In this document: piece after piece, positions 62,101 to 64,000 of the stretch
Position numbering within the stretch: position 1 is the first letter of the stretch
How the letters are laid out: every line of letters begins with the position of its first letter
Source of the DNA: Zonotrichia leucophrys gambelii
Lineage: Eukaryota; Chordata; Aves; Passeriformes; Passerellidae
Direction of reading: 5' to 3'
DNA length: 64,000 bases
Assembly: GCF_028769735.1 (NCBI RefSeq)
Contig: NC_088186.1
Location: 4,155,001 to 4,219,000, forward strand
Position numbers and translations under genes: made by a program
Notes under the pieces: generated by a model
What the model saw: the letters and a program-made list of their open reading frames with translations, nothing else
Told to the model about the DNA's origin: nothing
The model's database searches: none

Positions 62101-63859
62101 CAGTTGAGGAGCTTAGTTTTTGTCTTGTCACTCAGGTTCCTGGCCAGCCTCCAGCGCCTGAATGTCACCATCACCCGAGCCCGCTTCAGCCTCTTCATCC
62201 TGGGCCGGCTGCAGACGCTCATGGTAGGTGCAGTGGGGATGGAGAGGGCTCTGGGAGCCCCCCTGGGCTGGGGCACCCAGCAGCACCCTCAGACTGCCCT
62301 CAGTCTGTGCAAGAAAGTGAATTTTGTGTCCTGCAGGGTTTTTGGGGTTTGTGCTTTCCCGAGGGAGGGAGGGGGTTTGTGTTAGTTCGCCACTGGGGGG
62401 CGCTAAAGCCCCGCGCCTCCGAGGGGAACCCCTGGACATTGAGAAATTGAGAAATTTTGTCATTTTTGGAAGTTCTGATGGCTCAAAGTGCCTTCCCTGT
62501 GTTACAGCAGCCAGAGTGTCTGTTGCTGTTTTGCACGTGAAACATAAGATTCTTCCATTCCAGAAGGAACATAGCATTGATTTCCATGACAGTTGTGTCA
62601 GGTACCTTGATTAAAGAGGTTCTACATCCTCTGACACCTCTGTCCATTTGTGTTGATTTCTTGCTGGTAACAGGGGTTTTTTTTGTTTTTCTTTTTTTTT
62701 TTTAAAGGGAGATGAAAACTGGAATCACTTGATTCAGGATGCTCAGAAAAGAGGCGCCATTATTAGAACAACAGAAAAAAATTACAAGAAAGAAGCTCTC
62801 AGGATTTTGAAGCTCAGGCCACCAGGACAACCCCCAGCCAAAGGAGGGACTGTGACATCTCCTGTGGTGCAGGCTGCTTCTTCCAGTGGCAAGAGGAGTG
62901 AGCCTGGAAATTCTGGGAGCAGCCCACGGGAAGTTGCTGCTGGCCCTGGCCATGCTGTGCCCCAAGGAAGCCGAGGGCCCACACAGCCTGCAGGGGCTGC
63001 AGATTCCAACAGGGGCAGTGCCCCTGCAGCTGTGGGGGCTCCAGCTGCAGTTCCCAGGAGTGTCAGTGCCCCTGCATCTGTGGGGGCTGCAGCAACAGAT
63101 TCCAGGAGGGTCAGTGCCCCTGCAGCTGTGGGGGCTGCAGCAGCAGATTCCAGGAGGGTCAGTGCCCCTGCAGCCGTGGGGGCTCCAGCAGCAGATTCCA
63201 GGAGGAGCAGTACCCCTGCATCTGTTGGGGCTGGAGCTGCAGATTCCAGGAGGAGCAGTGCCCCTGCACCTTTGGGGACCTCATCTGCAGATCCCAAGAG
63301 GAGCAGCAGTGCCCCTGCACCCTCGGGGGCTCCAGCTGCAGATTCCAGGAGGAGCAGTGCCCCTGCACCTTTGGGGACCCCAGCTGCAGATCCCAAGAGG
63401 AGCAGCAGTGTCCCTGCACCCTCGGGGGCTGCAGCACTTGGTGCCATTCCAGAGAAGCCCCGGGACCCCAGGCTGGCCAGCCTGGCCACTCGAGCTGAAG
63501 GCAAAGGGAAGGAGCAGCCCTTGAGGTCAGCCCAGAGCACGCCAGGATCAGCAGCACAGCAAGGCCTGCACGTGTCCCCAGCTGCCAGGGATTGGGTGTG
63601 CAGAACAGAAAGTGCCAGGAGGGCCCAGCAGGCAGCAGGACAGGGCAGTGTGCTGCCCCCAGCCCCTCCCTCGGGCCAGCACGAGGGTGACCGGAGAGCA
63701 GCCGTGTCCAAAAGCGCTTCCAGAGCCCCCAGGGAGGGAGCTCAGAGCAGTGGCAGTGAGTGGAACAAAGACTCTCGTGGTGTGTCCAGGAGACCATCCC
63801 AGGAATCACCAGAGAACTCAGAATCAAGCTCTGCCAAGAGAAGAAAGTTCTTTCACTGA
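41152..63859 (+). CDS. SETX: SETX, senataxin RNA/DNA helicase
   Basis: Senataxin is a nuclear SF1B helicase (Sen1 family) that unwinds R-loops and helps Pol II termination and DNA repair. Coding exons: 41152-41331, 42577-42784, 42957-43066, 43477-43696, 43840-43959, 44606-44777, 45298-45388, 45830-50038, 50851-50950, 51360-51536, 52754-52983, 53469-53636, 53750-53906, 54683-54784, 55203-55315, 55961-56032, 56287-56436, 56859-56966, 57628-57815, 58435-58527, 59092-59256, 59692-59829, 62136-62223, 62708-63859. All junctions are GT-AG and in phase, giving 8511 nt or 2836 residues (human 2677). The N-terminus (MSTCRWC...CYCLECV) and the Sen1-like domain to about residue 640 match human closely. 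A long disordered middle follows, then the helicase core (about 1940-2475) and a C-terminal tail ending in an AKRRK nuclear signal. All catalytic motifs are intact. The start is at the first ATG, one base after the acceptor. Confidence 0.97.
45830..50038 (+). CDS. SETX: SETX giant exon (residues 368-1770)
   Basis: A single 4209-nt exon of exactly 1403 codons, matching the known single giant exon of vertebrate SETX. It begins DTGWKAAICPEYCP and first completes the conserved N-terminal domain (FIPFVQSLMDLKDLGVAY, then LIRSLLKEGYQLGQ). It then becomes a Ser/Lys/Glu-rich disordered linker. Around residues 1018-1027 the sequence VIVISDSSDEE is a textbook SUMO-interacting motif, hydrophobic followed by acidic/Ser; human has the same feature at the matching place. 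AEKLGLKKGPRKAF, SSDEGDDNLFLTQLDP and KCKDKECMEQ are other conserved islands. The end GAAACA|GTAAGT joins CTGGCACAAG at 50851. Retaining the next intron would add about 50 codons and stop at 50198-50200, before the helicase. Confidence 0.95.
51607..52211 (-). mobile_element. Solo LTR (ERVK-like) in SETX intron
   Basis: A 605-bp element starts TGTCGGGTTATC and ends GATCCGACA, so its ends form the inverted repeat TGTCGG...CCGACA. It is flanked by a perfect 6-bp target-site duplication GCTGTT (51601-51606 and 52212-52217), the size typical of class-II (ERVK/alpharetrovirus-like) integration. On the minus strand it reads U3, a TATAAA box (51825-51820), then AATAAA (51723-51718) about 100 bp on, so it is antisense to SETX. 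No internal genes remain, so it arose by LTR-LTR recombination. Low decay and the perfect duplication suggest it is fairly young. Confidence 0.9.
58080..58350 (-). mobile_element. CR1-like LINE fragment, minus orientation
   Basis: CATAAAATGGTTGAAGTTGG then AAAAGACTTTCAGTGCCATC is the antisense CR1 3' end. It continues through AATCATGTCCTCACTGCCAA, TGGACAGTCTGTTCCAATGC and TTTCCTTATATCCAATCTAA, which are standard antisense CR1 landmarks. It is diverged and old, in the SETX intron between 57815 and 58435. Confidence 0.88.
59830..62135 (+). other. SETX intron, 2.3 kb, nothing specific
   Basis: This intron separates the motif V exon from the motif VI exon. It is AT-rich with short chance open frames. 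No repeat family or second gene is recognisable. The donor is GG|GTATGT and the acceptor CACTCAG|G. Confidence 0.7.
62708..63859 (+). CDS. SETX: SETX last coding exon with C-terminal tail
   Basis: It encodes residues 2454-2836. The first 30 residues (ENWNHLIQDAQKRGAI...) finish the helicase fold and match human. The tail is then lineage-variable: a nine-unit Ala/Pro/Ser repeat (residues 2550-2695), a conserved DPRL island (about 2705) also found in human, a Ser/Arg-rich stretch, and a terminal AKRRKFFH basic signal. The stop is TGA at 63857-63859. Sequence after it (63860-64000) is 3' UTR with no AATAAA yet, so the polyadenylation site is outside the window. Confidence 0.93.
   Translation, partial: GDENWNHLIQDAQKRGAIIRTTEKNYKKEALRILKLRPPGQPPAKGGTVTSPVVQAASSSGKRSEPGNSGSSPREVAAGPGHAVPQGSRGPTQPAGAADSNRGSAPAAVGAPAAVPRSVSAPASVGAAATDSRRVSAPAAVGAAAADSRRVSAPAAVGAPAADSRRSSTPASVGAGAADSRRSSAPAPLGTSSADPKRSSSAPAPSGAPAADSRRSSAPAPLGTPAADPKRSSSVPAPSGAAALGAIPEKPRDPRLASLATRAEGKGKEQPLRSAQSTPGSAAQQGLHVSPAARDWVCRTESARRAQQAAGQGSVLPPAPPSGQHEGDRRAAVSKSASRAPREGAQSSGSEWNKDSRGVSRRPSQESPENSESSSAKRRKFFH
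62996..63433 (+). repeat. SETX: In-frame coding minisatellite, nine 48-51 bp units
   Basis: Nine consecutive units begin at 62996, 63044, 63092, 63140, 63188, 63236, 63284, 63335 and 63383. Seven are 48 bp and two (the seventh and ninth) are 51 bp, adding one Ser codon. The consensus is AADSRRSSAPAAVGAP, 16 residues. Every unit keeps the senataxin frame. Units 6 to 9 alternate between two subtypes (SRRSSAPAPLG and PKRSSSAPAPSG), which indicates a higher-order duplication of a two-unit block. Confidence 0.95.
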
Positions 63860-64000
63860 CTTCACTATGGGCTCATCACTGGAAATCTATTCCCAGATTT
63901 CTGTCTAGCAAGGACTGTGTTTTAAATTATTTAACGCAGCTGGAGCTCCCATCTATTGATACCACTACTATCAGAGGATCTCTTTCCCATCCTGTCCCTA

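Larger units (their letters stand above)
53469..62223 (+). other. SETX: SETX helicase core, motif map
   Basis: Exons 12-23 carry the SF1B Upf1-like motifs in order: Q-motif region NEDQKRAIETA; Walker A GPPGTGKS (residues 1975-1982, Lys1981); motif Ia region CAPSNAAVDEL; a coiled prong-like insertion of charged helices (about 2080-2143); Walker B VIVDEAGQS (2189-2197), split by an intron between DE and AG; motif III GDPKQLPP (about 2217-2224); motif IV QYRMHP (about 2268); motif V VDTVDAFQGRE (2382-2392); and motif VI RLNVTITRAR (2431-2440). All residues normally needed for ATP binding and hydrolysis are present. One unusual insertion lies between motifs V and VI (residues 2403-2415). Confidence 0.93.

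Noticed and set aside
62782..63711. 309-codon minus-strand frame with repeated LLLLESAAGAP, and a 212-codon alternative plus frame
   Set aside because: They are shadows of the 48-bp coding repeat in SETX, since the period is a multiple of three and keeps other frames open. No promoter or splice context supports them.

Overview
The window is vertebrate nuclear DNA, almost certainly from a bird and probably a songbird. Three things point to this: large intron-bearing genes with GT-AG junctions, several truncated CR1-type LINE 3' ends (the typical avian LINE), and LTRs resembling those known from passerine endogenous retroviruses. No bacterial, viral or organellar gene, tRNA, rRNA or CRISPR array was seen. 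The species call rests on family recognition, not on a database search.

Layout. 1-26141 holds no recognisable exon. It is most simply read as intron 1 of CFAP77, whose first coding exon lies on the minus strand at 26142-26267. This stretch carries local tandem duplications (1675-2420, 3938-4107), a ~110-bp tandem array (16187-16830), AT-rich blocks that look like conserved non-coding elements, an isolated CpG island (about 24560-24850), an LTR (about 24916-25575) and CR1 remnants. 26060-27140 is a CpG island serving as a shared head-to-head promoter for CFAP77 (minus) and TTF1 (plus), with a GC minisatellite inside it. TTF1 follows as ten coding exons (27694-34597). The reconstructed frame closes at exactly 690 codons plus stop. 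Between TTF1 and SETX are two related LTR-like elements (about 37440-37975 and 39065-39560), a perfect 40-bp-period tandem repeat and the SETX CpG island with a five-run G-quadruplex motif. SETX (senataxin) fills the rest: a 5' UTR exon ending at 38457 and 24 coding exons from 41152 to 63859, reconstructing to 2836 codons plus stop. The order CFAP77 (-), TTF1 (+), SETX (+) matches human 9q34 in mirror image.

The genes share a nuclear theme. TTF1 terminates RNA polymerase I transcription and blocks replication forks in rDNA. Senataxin is an R-loop-resolving RNA/DNA helicase that supports RNA polymerase II termination and genome stability. CFAP77 is a ciliary axoneme protein and shares only the promoter. 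No wholly new biological system was found. The most noteworthy points are a nine-unit coding minisatellite in the senataxin C-terminus, a 13-residue in-frame insertion/duplication in its helicase core, a G4/R-loop-prone SETX promoter flanked by two LTRs, and a clean solo LTR with a 6-bp target-site duplication in a SETX intron.
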